Source: a virus. From it: a stretch of 39,995 bases of DNA. The stretch's first letter is position 1, and each line of letters starts with the position of its first letter. Positions 24,928-33,548 of the stretch are shown piece by piece. The stretch spans positions 1-39,995 of IMG/VR virus record IMGVR_UViG_3300025030_000241; one strand, 5' to 3'. A program made the position numbers and the translations under genes. The notes under the pieces were generated by a model that saw only the letters and a list, made by a program, of their open reading frames with translations, did no database searches and had not been told where the DNA came from.

Positions 24928-25544
24928 TGCTGACCTTCGACCCCGAGAAGCACAGGTACTTCCTCGACGGCGAGCCGCTGCCGAGCGTCTCCCAGGTCAA
25001 GGAGTCCCTAACGGATTTCTCGATGGTCGATCCCCAGGTGCTCCGGGCTGCCGCTGATTTCGGCACCGCAGTCCACAAGATGGTGGAGCTCTACCTTGCG
25101 GAGACGCTCGACTTCTCCGCCCTGGACGAAAACCTCTACGGCCCCCTCGAGGCGCTTGAGCGATGGCTAGCAGAGGTTAAGCCTTTCACTGCAGGCCCTG
25201 CGATCATTGATGTGAAGTCCCGCAAATATGACCGCGTGGCTGATCCGGTGCAGCTCGCCGCGTACCACCAGCTCTACCTAGAGAACGAGCTTGAAGGCGT
25301 CACAATCGAGCGCCCCATGGCCAGCATCACGCACCGCTACGCCGGGACACCCGACATCATCATCCCGGCAGAGGACGGCGGCCCGATTCTGAATCACCGC
25401 ATCCTCTACTTGGGGCGGGACGGGAAGTATCAGTACACACCTTGCTACGACGCGAACGCATGGCCGATGTTTGGCCGACTGCTTGGCGATTACCACCGGC
25501 AGCAGGTCACTAACCAATTAATTCATTCCTGGAGGAATAGATGA
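24927..25544 (+). CDS. RecB-like PD-(D/E)XK nuclease with unusual motif order
   Basis: A 205-aa protein. ADFGTAVHKMVELYL is the helix-with-His motif of RecB-family nucleases; AIIDVKSRK is the D-x-K core; QLAAYHQLY is the QxxxY motif. In usual members an AGTPD-type strand comes before the core, but here RYAGTPDIII follows it (after residue 125). The sequence ends with LGRDGKYQYTPCYDANAWPMFGRLL, as in the family. It would be the exonuclease of the phage recombination set; activity depends on whether the permuted order still folds. Confidence 0.7.
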   Translation: MLTFDPEKHRYFLDGEPLPSVSQVKESLTDFSMVDPQVLRAAADFGTAVHKMVELYLAETLDFSALDENLYGPLEALERWLAEVKPFTAGPAIIDVKSRKYDRVADPVQLAAYHQLYLENELEGVTIERPMASITHRYAGTPDIIIPAEDGGPILNHRILYLGRDGKYQYTPCYDANAWPMFGRLLGDYHRQQVTNQLIHSWRNR

Positions 25545-26290
25545 GCAATTTGGCAGAGAAGATAGAAGAGCAGCCGCCGACGAACGCGGCGCTGGAGGTT
25601 TACCGGGAGATCATCACCCTTGAGATCGTCGACCAGGACAGCTGCGCGTTGATGGTCTCCCACGTCAAGAAGATGAAGGACGCCGTGAAGGGGATCGAAG
25701 CCTGGTTCAAGCCGATGATGGACAAGGCCAAGAAGGTAGTCGACGAGGCGAAGCACGCGCTGGACGGCGTGAAATCCCAGCAGACCGAATCCACCGCGCC
25801 CTTTGTCGAGGCGGCTACTACCGGACAGAACGCGATCAACGCCTTCCTCACCGCTGAGCGTCAGGGGGCGGCAGCAGAGCAACTCAGGCTCCAGGAGGAA
25901 GCAGCGGCCCAAAGGAAGGCCGAGCAGGAAGAGCTGCAGCGCTCCGCTGAGGCTTTGGAGAAGTCCGGCAGCACCACGGCGGCGGCAGCACTCCGACAGG
26001 AGGCCGAGCGCGTTGTTGAGGCCCCCGTCTTTGTCCCGACCGTCGATAAGACGCTTCGCGTGGACGGCGGACGCGCAGCTGGCGGCGCGACCATGTCGCA
26101 GGTCGTCACCATCAACGCACAGGTGACCGACGTCAAAGCGTTTCTCAAGTACCTGGTGGACCAGGGGAGCGCCGCGACCTTCATCGACTTCCCGAAAGCG
26201 AAGCTCAACGCCTGGGTGAAGGCCAACGGCATAAAGGCAGGGGAAGTCCCGGGTCTTGCTATCGAAGAGTCCGTCTCTTCGCGGATATAG
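25541..26290 (+). CDS. Coiled-coil protein of the recombination module
   Basis: A 249-aa protein. The N-terminal half is helical (MKDAVKGIEAWFKPMMDKAKKVVDEAKHAL), residues about 105-160 are an Ala/Glu/Gln-rich coiled coil, and the C-terminal 70 residues form a small alpha/beta domain (VVTINAQVTDVKAFLKYLVDQG...FIDFPKAKLNAWVKANG). Such proteins often lie beside phage exonucleases and annealing proteins. ATGA overlap with the nuclease gene. Role inferred as a nuclease or annealing partner. Confidence 0.65.
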   Translation: MSNLAEKIEEQPPTNAALEVYREIITLEIVDQDSCALMVSHVKKMKDAVKGIEAWFKPMMDKAKKVVDEAKHALDGVKSQQTESTAPFVEAATTGQNAINAFLTAERQGAAAEQLRLQEEAAAQRKAEQEELQRSAEALEKSGSTTAAAALRQEAERVVEAPVFVPTVDKTLRVDGGRAAGGATMSQVVTINAQVTDVKAFLKYLVDQGSAATFIDFPKAKLNAWVKANGIKAGEVPGLAIEESVSSRI

Positions 26291-26298
26291 GGGGCGTC

Positions 26299-28116
26299 AT
26301 GAATATCAGACTCGAACAGGTAGCAACGATCCCTGAGATCTTCTCCGAGGTGCAAGGCATCAAGGTGATCATCGGGGCGATTCAGAACCAGATAGCCACG
26401 ACTGACCAGCAACTACAGGTACTGGCAAACGATAAGGCGGCGCTTGAAGTAATCCTCGAAGAGAAACAGGCGCTCTTGGTTGCGGCAGTTCAGCGCATAG
26501 ATTCCACCCTTGCGGAGCTTTATCATGCGGCTCAGGTTCCCACAGCAAGGCGCACCAAGAAAGCGGAATCCGCCGTCCCAACTGAGAAGCATCCGTGCCC
26601 GACCTGCGGCGACATCTTCTACAACAAGATCGACCTGGTGAAACACGCGCGGACCTCGCATGGGGTTTCGCTGGAGGATACGGCTTCGACTTGTACCAGA
26701 GAGTCCATCTGCGGGAATGCAGAAGACTGCAACAACGGCGAACCTTGCGACGATGAACAACCGCAAGATCTTAGCGTCGCGCTCGCCGCAGCCCGTGAAG
26801 GCCGCAGCAAAGCACTCGCAAAAGAAGCGGGGCCGGTCACCTGCTGGAACCGCTCCTGTGCCTGGAGCGATCTTGCGCAGGCCGACCACTGCGATGCCGA
26901 TGATCAATTCCGCCAGGGCCGCCCGGTTGCCGAGTGCAAATGCTTCGTCACAGGCGCTGGTCCGATTGACGGCCAGGACGCCGCCGCCTGCTTCAATACG
27001 AACTGCGCCTCCAATGACCCGGAGTTGCCGACGTGCTGCGAAGCGTGGGGCGAGGTGTGGGAATGCCCCGATGTCGTAACAGCTGGGTGGGGGGCTGCGA
27101 AAGAGGTTGAGGTGCTGAGCGGCAACGATGACGCCGTGCCGACCGATGCCGAGATTCTGAGCCAGTACGAACCGGCAGAAGCGATCCAGCCTCGCGGGGA
27201 GTTCAGGACCGCAGATCTTCCCAAGGGCAAAAAGAAGCAGGCTGCCATGCTTGAAGAGCGCAGGAAAGATGTTGCTAATCTCGTTGCAAGGCGTCAGGAC
27301 CTGTTCAGGCGTGGGAGTGCCGCTATCAGCGAATACGACAAGAACATAGGCTACGACCTTAACTACAACTTGAAGCTGAACGCGACACAGCTCAGTTATG
27401 CGCTGTCGCAGCTTAACGGGCTGGAGCAGCTTCTTAATCCCAAGGAGCCCATCAATGAGACAGCTACGCAGGAAACGGGACCGGAGATTGTTGAAGCGGA
27501 ACAGTGCGGCGCTGCTGATGCTGCTCCTGTTGCTGAGCAGGTAGCGTACGCGCCTCTCGACGAGCCGCTCGGCGACTGCGAACTCTGCCACGGCTTCGGC
27601 GTGATCGACGGGGAACTCTACGGCGAGTTCGCGCTTATCCCCTGCACTTGCGAGGCAGGGAAGAAGGTGGCCGGGAATCCCCAGTCGACCACTCCGAAGT
27701 GCTGCGAAGACTGCAGCATCGAAGATCCTGACTGCGCGAGCTGCCACCTGCCCGACATGGAGACACCTTTCGAGGCGGAGGATACTAACCCCTCCCAACT
27801 CCCCCGTTGCGCCTCCGGTCCCTGCACGGCGACAGGGAAAAGCCCGAAGGATACATGTCTCCGCGTCCAGGGTAAGGAGTGCGTCAACTTCGTCCCCGCC
27901 GAAAAATGCCAGCACAGCAAATGGAAGCAGACCACACAGCCGGACGGCTCCATTACCTGTGACCTCTGCGATCAGGTTGTGCAAGCCGCGCCGGTCAAGG
28001 TTGAGCTGACGTCTCTTCAGCAGCGCTGCACCCATCCCAAGGTGTTCCGCATTCAAACCGAGGACGGCGAGACATGTAAGGCTTGCAAGCTGGCCCTAAC
28101 ACAGGCAGGTGCATAA
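26299..28116 (+). CDS. Large cysteine-rich multi-zinc-finger-like protein
   Basis: A 605-aa protein. Residues about 27-75 are coiled coil. A C2H2-like finger follows (CPTC at 100-103, His116 and His121). Many further Cys groups occur: CTRESIC, CWNRSC, CKCF, CFNTNC, TCC, then after a helical middle with KKKQAAMLEERRKDVANL (about 310-390), CELC, CTCEAGK, CCEDC, CASC, CDLC and CKAC. It looks like an assembly of several zinc-ribbon modules. No family recognised for the whole. It lies between recombination and helicase-methylase genes. Confidence 0.7.
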   Translation: MNIRLEQVATIPEIFSEVQGIKVIIGAIQNQIATTDQQLQVLANDKAALEVILEEKQALLVAAVQRIDSTLAELYHAAQVPTARRTKKAESAVPTEKHPCPTCGDIFYNKIDLVKHARTSHGVSLEDTASTCTRESICGNAEDCNNGEPCDDEQPQDLSVALAAAREGRSKALAKEAGPVTCWNRSCAWSDLAQADHCDADDQFRQGRPVAECKCFVTGAGPIDGQDAAACFNTNCASNDPELPTCCEAWGEVWECPDVVTAGWGAAKEVEVLSGNDDAVPTDAEILSQYEPAEAIQPRGEFRTADLPKGKKKQAAMLEERRKDVANLVARRQDLFRRGSAAISEYDKNIGYDLNYNLKLNATQLSYALSQLNGLEQLLNPKEPINETATQETGPEIVEAEQCGAADAAPVAEQVAYAPLDEPLGDCELCHGFGVIDGELYGEFALIPCTCEAGKKVAGNPQSTTPKCCEDCSIEDPDCASCHLPDMETPFEAEDTNPSQLPRCASGPCTATGKSPKDTCLRVQGKECVNFVPAEKCQHSKWKQTTQPDGSITCDLCDQVVQAAPVKVELTSLQQRCTHPKVFRIQTEDGETCKACKLALTQAGA

Positions 28117-28117
28117 C

Positions 28118-30616
28118 ATGTTTGACTATATCGAGTTCCTTAAGGGGAAGATCGAGATCGCCAAGGATAGCGGGTTTGATGTCACCGACAGCGAAATCAG
28201 CATTTGCCTCAAGCCTCACCAGCGTGACGCTGTGAAGTGGGCCGTCAGGGGCGGCCGGCGCGCACTGTTTGAGTCGTTCGGCCTTGGTAAGACCCTGCAG
28301 CAACTGGAAGCACTCCGGCTGGTCATTTCCCGGCACGGTGGCAAGGCGCTGATCGTCTGCCCTCTCGGGGTGCGCCAAGAGTTCAAGCAGGACGCGGAAA
28401 ATCTGCTGGGGATTCGGGTGGAATACGTCCGCAACATGGCAGAGGTCAAGACATCAACCGCAGACATCTTCATCACCAACTATGAGCGCGTGCGGGACGG
28501 TGACATCAACCCTAAGCACTTTACGGCGACAAGCCTTGACGAGGCATCCTTACTTCGCTCTTTCGGCTCTCTGACCTATCAGGTCTTTTTGCAGAAGTTC
28601 AAGGGCGTCCCGTTCAAATTCGTTTGCACGGCCACACCGTCGCCCAATAAGTACAAAGAGCTGATCCATTACGCCGGATACCTGGAGGTCATGGACACCG
28701 GGCAGGCCTTGACCCGGTTCTTCCAGCGCGACAGCACCAAGGCGAACAATCTGACCATCTACCCGCACAAGGAGGAGGAGTTCTGGTTGTGGGTATCTAC
28801 CTGGGCGATCTTCATCACGAAGCCGTCGGACCTGGGATACCCTGATGAGGGCTACGACCTACCGCCGCTGAACGTGATCTATCACGAGGTGCCGGTCGAC
28901 CACATATCAGGACCTGCCGAGAAAAACGGGCAGGCAAAGTTGTTTAGGGACGCAGCCGAAGGACTGAAAGAAGCTGCGCGGGAGAAGCGCGACAGCATCG
29001 ACTCACGCATCTCTAAGGCGATGGAGGTTATCACCGGTGCGCCGGATGATCATTTCATTATCTGGCACGACTTGGAGGCCGAACGCCACGCCATCAAGAA
29101 GGTTCTCCCTGAAGCGGTGGAGGTGTACGGCTCACAGGATATCGAAATCCGCGAACAGAACGTGATTGACTTTAGTCAAGGCCGTATCAAGTACCTCGCT
29201 ACGAAGCCTGAACTGTCCGGGAGCGGCTGCAACTTCCAGCGCCACTGCCATAAGGCCATTTTCCTGGGCATCGGGTACAAGTTCAACGATTTTATCCAGG
29301 CAGTGCACCGAATCTACAGGTTCCAGCAGACGTTCGAGGTCGAGATCCACATCATCTACACCGAGAGCGAACGCGCTATCCTTGAAACCCTGCTCAAGAA
29401 GTGGAAGCAGCATGACCACCTAGTAGAGAACATGACGCGCATCATCAAACAGTACGGGTTGTCGACCACTTCTGTAATCGACAAGCTGGCCCGTAAGATT
29501 GGAGTTGAGAGGGTGAAAATCGAAGGAAGGCTCTACACCGCCGTCAATAATGACTGTGTGCTGGAAACATTGAATCTGCCGGATGATTGTATTGATCTGA
29601 TTCATACCAGCATCCCATTTGCCAATCATTACGAGTACACGCCGAGCTACAACGACTTCGGCCACACCGACAGCAATGCCCATTTCTGGTCTCAGATGGA
29701 CTTCCTGACGGCCCAACTACACCGCATTTTGAAACCGGGAAGGATTGCCGCCATCCACGTCAAGGACAGGATCCTTTTTGGCAACGCGACCGGAGACGGT
29801 ATGCCGACCTGTGACAGTTTCCACGAGGATACAAGTCTCCACTTCCAGAAGCACGGATTTCGCAAGATCGGCATGGTCACGGTGTTGACGGACGTGGTGC
29901 GAGAGAACAACCAGACGTATCGCCTGGGGTGGACGGAGCAGTGCAAGGACGGAAGCAAGATGGGCGTCGGTTGCCCCGAGTACATCCTGATCTTCCGAAA
30001 GCTCCCGAGCGACACTAGCCGCGCCTACGCCGACGAGCCGGTGGTGAAAACCAAGGAGGATTACACTCGGGCTCAGTGGCAGCTCGATGCTCATGCCTTC
30101 TGGCGATCCTCAGGCAACCGCCTGGTGAAAAAGGAGGAGCTAGCCGCTATCCCGGTCACGGACCTACAGCGCGTCTACCGCGAGTTTTCCCGCAGTGAGA
30201 TCTATAGCTACGACGATCATGTCAGGCTGGCGAAGGACCTGGATGAGAATGACAAACTGCCGGCCACATTCATGGTGGTGGCGCCGGGTAGTTGGAGCCT
30301 CGATGTTTGGGACGACATCAACCGGATGCGAACCCTCAATGGCGAGCAGGTACGCCGCAACGTTCAGATGCACGTCTGCCCCCTCCAGTTTGACATCGTG
30401 GAACGCATCATTAACCGCTACAGCAACCCCGGCGATGTCGTTTTCGATCCGTTTGGTGGGATAGGTACGGTCCCTTATATGGCGATCAAGGCTGGGCGCC
30501 GGGGCTACATGACCGAGTTGAACCCTGACTATTTCCGAGATGCAGTCGGGTACCTGAACGCAGCGGAGCAGGAAGCGGAAATGCCGTCGCTCTTCGACTT
30601 CATGGAGGCTTCGTGA
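28118..30616 (+). CDS. SNF2-type helicase fused to a DNA methyltransferase
   Basis: An 832-aa fusion. The helicase half has GLGKT (55-59), DEAS (141-144), TATP (171-174) and QAVHRIYR (394-401), the motifs I, II, III and VI of SF2/SNF2 ATPases. The methyltransferase half has its catalytic motif IV, TSIPF (497-501), before the SAM motif DPFGGIG (777-783), the beta-class order for N6-adenine or N4-cytosine enzymes. The usual TSPPY/F is altered by Ile in place of the first Pro. ATG 28118 has AGGCAGG upstream. Probably modifies phage DNA against restriction; reminiscent of DarB-like proteins. Confidence 0.85.
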   Translation: MFDYIEFLKGKIEIAKDSGFDVTDSEISICLKPHQRDAVKWAVRGGRRALFESFGLGKTLQQLEALRLVISRHGGKALIVCPLGVRQEFKQDAENLLGIRVEYVRNMAEVKTSTADIFITNYERVRDGDINPKHFTATSLDEASLLRSFGSLTYQVFLQKFKGVPFKFVCTATPSPNKYKELIHYAGYLEVMDTGQALTRFFQRDSTKANNLTIYPHKEEEFWLWVSTWAIFITKPSDLGYPDEGYDLPPLNVIYHEVPVDHISGPAEKNGQAKLFRDAAEGLKEAAREKRDSIDSRISKAMEVITGAPDDHFIIWHDLEAERHAIKKVLPEAVEVYGSQDIEIREQNVIDFSQGRIKYLATKPELSGSGCNFQRHCHKAIFLGIGYKFNDFIQAVHRIYRFQQTFEVEIHIIYTESERAILETLLKKWKQHDHLVENMTRIIKQYGLSTTSVIDKLARKIGVERVKIEGRLYTAVNNDCVLETLNLPDDCIDLIHTSIPFANHYEYTPSYNDFGHTDSNAHFWSQMDFLTAQLHRILKPGRIAAIHVKDRILFGNATGDGMPTCDSFHEDTSLHFQKHGFRKIGMVTVLTDVVRENNQTYRLGWTEQCKDGSKMGVGCPEYILIFRKLPSDTSRAYADEPVVKTKEDYTRAQWQLDAHAFWRSSGNRLVKKEELAAIPVTDLQRVYREFSRSEIYSYDDHVRLAKDLDENDKLPATFMVVAPGSWSLDVWDDINRMRTLNGEQVRRNVQMHVCPLQFDIVERIINRYSNPGDVVFDPFGGIGTVPYMAIKAGRRGYMTELNPDYFRDAVGYLNAAEQEAEMPSLFDFMEAS

Positions 30617-31116
30617 GCACCGCCGAGATAGAACGCCTCAAAGCAGCACTCACCCTCATCGGCAACCTGCCGCTTGAGTTCAACACTCGGGCGCGAGCCC
30701 TTGCACAAGAAGCTGTTGACCCTCCGCCGGAAGGGTGGCGCGATCACCTCACCCCGGCGGAGATCAGAAAAATACTTTACCGCGAACCGCTGCATCGAGC
30801 ATCGAAGGAGAAGGATATGAGCACGGAAACGAAAGTAGCAATTTCCGGAACAACTCCGGCTGAAAACGAAACGCCGTACATCCCGCCGCAGATCGATATG
30901 ATCCCGGTGGAGAGCAGCAACATCGAGAGCGTGGGGCATGACGGGAAGGAGACACTGAGGGTCCGGTTTAAGGGGTCCGATACTCGTCCGGCCACCAACT
31001 ACGATTACGTCGGCGCGACCGAGCAGGACTTCTTTGACATCATCAACGCTGAATCCCCGGGCAGGGCCTACCAGATGTTCACCAAGGCGCGCGGGATCAA
31101 GGGGATCAAGCTGTAA
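30613..31116 (+). CDS. KTSC-domain protein with an internal start site
   Basis: A 167-aa protein from GTG 30613 (overlapping the previous stop). Residues about 95-160 form a KTSC domain: SSNIESVGHDGKETLRVRF ending with AESPGRAYQMFTKARGI. These small domains are linked to nucleic-acid enzymes, function unclear. An in-frame ATG at 30817 (residue 69) has its own AAGGAGAAGG site and would give a 99-aa protein with just the KTSC domain. The N-terminal 68 residues are helical and of unknown role. Confidence 0.72.
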   Translation: MSTAEIERLKAALTLIGNLPLEFNTRARALAQEAVDPPPEGWRDHLTPAEIRKILYREPLHRASKEKDMSTETKVAISGTTPAENETPYIPPQIDMIPVESSNIESVGHDGKETLRVRFKGSDTRPATNYDYVGATEQDFFDIINAESPGRAYQMFTKARGIKGIKL

Positions 31117-31288
31117 AGGAAATACCGGGAGCCCGCAGCGGTAATAGTGTCGCGAGGGGCCGTATTGGACAACGACCGGCAGTCGGAGAAGTGCGGAGCC
31201 GATGGAGACCGGCGAGAGTGGTCAGCCCCAATAACTTGCAGTCAAAAGGGTGAGGGGCGAGACCACACCACATTCAAAGGAGAATGCC
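31117..31288 (+). ncRNA. Candidate structured leader RNA
   Basis: This 172-bp gap is G-rich and has no convincing gene. Complementary blocks are fully nested: GGGGC (31156-31160) with GCCCC (31225-31229), GACC (31174-31177) with GGTC (31220-31223), TCGG (31183-31186) with CCGA (31199-31202). An alternative CCGG/CCGG pairing (31176-31179 with 31209-31212) competes with the second stem, as in a switch. It ends before AAAGGAG of the RdgC-like gene. No known riboswitch class recognised. Confidence 0.4.
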
Positions 31289-32449
31289 ATGGGCATCTTA
31301 TCGAATACCGTCACCATCTGCCACTTCCGCGTTCAAGGGGAGCTTGCCTCCGGACAGGACTTTTTCGACGTCGCACCGCAGGCACTCGCCGCCAACGCTT
31401 TCCGCCCCATCGACGACACTGCCGACGAACTCTCACTCGGCTGGGTCCACCTGGACGATTCGAAAGAGCACGACTTCCCGGCCGCCGCCTGCTGGCGCGA
31501 CAGCTACCTCATGTTTTCCTTGCGCCGCGATCAACGCAAGATTCCTGCCGCTCTCCTGAAGGAACATATGGAGAAGGCGCAAGAAGCTTTCCTTGCGGAA
31601 AACCCCGGCTTCACCCGGGTCCCGAAGCAAAAACGGGAGGAAATCAAAGAGGCCGTGCGCCTGAAACTGCTTTCAAAGACTCTGCCGACTCCTGCCATCT
31701 ACGACGCTGTGTGGGACACGCAGAACAACCTGGTCACCTTCACGACCATCTCGACCAAGACGGTGGAGCTGTTTCAGGATCATTTCAAGAAGACCTTCGA
31801 GGGGCTGCGGCTTACTCCCTTCATCCCCTACCACCGGGCCATGATGGTTACCCCAGACTGCAACGCTCTTGCCGCAGCAAACAAAGCCTCCGGCGACAGC
31901 TACCTGGAGTTGATCCAGGGGAACCAGTGGCTCGGCTTCGACTTCATGCTGTGGCTGCTTCATCAGACCATGAACGGAAACGCCGAATACAGGGTGAATC
32001 AGCCGGGACCCACAGTCTTGGGGGATCAGTTCATCGGCTACATAGACGACAAGGTCGTGCTCTGCGGCGAAGGGGAAGGCGGTACGCAGATGATCACGGT
32101 CAACGGCCCCCAGGATCGTTTTAGGGAAGTGAAAAGCGCCCTACAGGGAAAGAAGCAGATCGTCGAGGCGACAATCCACCTGGAGGCCGAGGATGGGAAG
32201 TGGTGCCTCACCCTCAAAGGTGATGTTTTTCACTTCGCTGGATTCAGCTCCCCGGCGGTGAAGATCGAGAAGGACAACACTGTCGACGAGCAGATGGAGC
32301 GCGAGGCCGTGTTCTTTGAGCGCATGCTGCTGCTGGAAAAGGGGTTGCAGCTGTTCGACTCCCTCTTTGCCACGTTCCTGGTTGAGCGACTTGGCGGAGA
32401 CTGGGGCTTTATCTCGACCGACATTAACGAGTGGATCAACGAAGGATGA
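31289..32449 (+). CDS. RdgC-like recombination-associated protein
   Basis: A 386-aa protein. The order of features matches RdgC: an N-terminal strand followed by LSLGWVHLDD, the CWRDSYLMFSLRRDQRKIPAALLKEH segment, a charged helix (KQKREEIKEAVRLKLLSKTLP), then YDAVWDTQNNLVTFTTISTKTVELF. RdgC forms a ring on DNA and limits RecA. Somewhat longer than the bacterial protein (about 300 aa), with a helical C-terminal part. ATG 31289 follows AAAGGAG. Phage copies may tune recombination or replication. Confidence 0.82.
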   Translation: MGILSNTVTICHFRVQGELASGQDFFDVAPQALAANAFRPIDDTADELSLGWVHLDDSKEHDFPAAACWRDSYLMFSLRRDQRKIPAALLKEHMEKAQEAFLAENPGFTRVPKQKREEIKEAVRLKLLSKTLPTPAIYDAVWDTQNNLVTFTTISTKTVELFQDHFKKTFEGLRLTPFIPYHRAMMVTPDCNALAAANKASGDSYLELIQGNQWLGFDFMLWLLHQTMNGNAEYRVNQPGPTVLGDQFIGYIDDKVVLCGEGEGGTQMITVNGPQDRFREVKSALQGKKQIVEATIHLEAEDGKWCLTLKGDVFHFAGFSSPAVKIEKDNTVDEQMEREAVFFERMLLLEKGLQLFDSLFATFLVERLGGDWGFISTDINEWINEG

Positions 32450-32889
32450 TCAGCTTTTTCGTTCCGGGTGTTCCCGTCCCTAAAGGTTCGGCCAAGGGCT
32501 TTTACAACAAGGCCCTTGGCCGGGTGATGATCATCCAGGACAACGCGGACAAGCAAAAACCCTGGGCGTCGATGATAGCTGTCGTCGCTCAGGAGCACTT
32601 TGCTAAGCCTATCGAGGGTCCGGTGATGATCAGCTTGGCCTTCAAAATGCCGCGGCTGAAAGGGCATTTTGGGAGCGGAAAGAATGCGGGTGTCTTGAAG
32701 GCATCCGCGCCCATCTACCACATAGTAAAACCTGACGTTGATAAGTTGGAACGCTGCATTTACGACGCTTTGACGGGCATAGCCTGGAAGGATGATTGCC
32801 AGGTAGCAGTGGTTGCTCACAAAAGCAAGAAGTACGGCGACAAGCCCGGCGTGTTCATCAAGATCAACGAGATAAAGGAGGGGTTTTGA
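32446..32889 (+). CDS. RusA-like Holliday junction resolvase
   Basis: A 147-aa protein. N-terminal SFFVPGVPVPKGS is the RusA start pattern; the acidic active site lies in KPDVDKLERCIYDALTGIAWKDDCQV (Asp97, Asp99, Asp116/117), and the basic stretch HKSKKYG follows. It resolves four-way junctions made during phage replication and recombination. ATG 32446 overlaps the previous stop. Confidence 0.9.
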   Translation: MISFFVPGVPVPKGSAKGFYNKALGRVMIIQDNADKQKPWASMIAVVAQEHFAKPIEGPVMISLAFKMPRLKGHFGSGKNAGVLKASAPIYHIVKPDVDKLERCIYDALTGIAWKDDCQVAVVAHKSKKYGDKPGVFIKINEIKEGF

Positions 32890-33548
32890 AAGCCTACATC
32901 ATAGACACAGAGACTACCAACGCCGAGGACACCGCCGAGATCATCGAGGCCGCATGGATCGACCAGGACAGCGGCGAAGAATACTGCGAACGATTCCTCC
33001 CTGCCGGCCCCATCAGCTTCGGAGCCATGGCCACGCACCACATCATGCTTCAGGACCTCGAAGCCTGCCGCGCGTCTTCCGAGTTCAGCATGCCGCCGGC
33101 GGATTACATCATCGGTCACAACGTCGACTTCGACTGGAGGGTGATGGGGAACCCGAACGCGAAGAGGATCTGCACCCTGGCGCTTTGCCGCTATCTCTGG
33201 CCGGAGCTGGACAGCCACAAGCAGGGCGCGATGATGTACTTCCTTTTTGGTGCCGACGCTCAGGAGCAGGTGAAGCTTGCTCACTGCGCCCTAGACGATG
33301 TTCGCATGTGCCAGCAGATCCTACACGCCTGTGTTGGCGAACTGATCCAGCGCGGCATCTGCTGCGACACTTGGGAGGATATCTGGCAGGCCTCGGAGAT
33401 CGCCCGGAAGCCTACCGTGATGTCGTTTGGTAAATGGAAAGGCACCGCTGTCAAGGACGTACCACGCGACTACATGCGCTGGTATCTCGGCCAAACCGAG
33501 ACGGACGAGTACATGCGGAAGGCTTTTCTGGAGGTGATGCAACCATGA
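32886..33548 (+). CDS. DEDDh 3'-5' exonuclease, ExoX-like
   Basis: A 220-aa exonuclease. Exo I is IIDTETT (Asp7, Glu9), Exo II is GHNVDFDW and Exo III is HCALDDVRMC, giving the DEDDh set. The C-terminal 45 residues (FGKWKGTAVKDVPRDYMRWYL) are the ExoX-type tail domain. TTG start at 32886 with AAAGGAGGGG upstream and TTGA overlap with the resolvase gene; upstream in-frame starts lie inside that gene. Likely works in recombination or proofreading with RusA. Confidence 0.85.
   Translation: MKAYIIDTETTNAEDTAEIIEAAWIDQDSGEEYCERFLPAGPISFGAMATHHIMLQDLEACRASSEFSMPPADYIIGHNVDFDWRVMGNPNAKRICTLALCRYLWPELDSHKQGAMMYFLFGADAQEQVKLAHCALDDVRMCQQILHACVGELIQRGICCDTWEDIWQASEIARKPTVMSFGKWKGTAVKDVPRDYMRWYLGQTETDEYMRKAFLEVMQP

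Noticed and set aside
26413-28056. Long open frame (547 codons) on the minus strand opposite the Cys-rich gene
   Set aside because: It lies wholly antisense to a gene with clear Cys motifs and a consistent operon place; the open frame follows from GC-rich codon use. Its translation shows no recognisable domain.
31147-32124. 325-codon plus-strand frame covering the leader and start of the RdgC-like gene
   Set aside because: Very Arg/His-rich translation typical of a wrong frame; the overlapping RdgC-like frame has family motifs and a good ribosome site.
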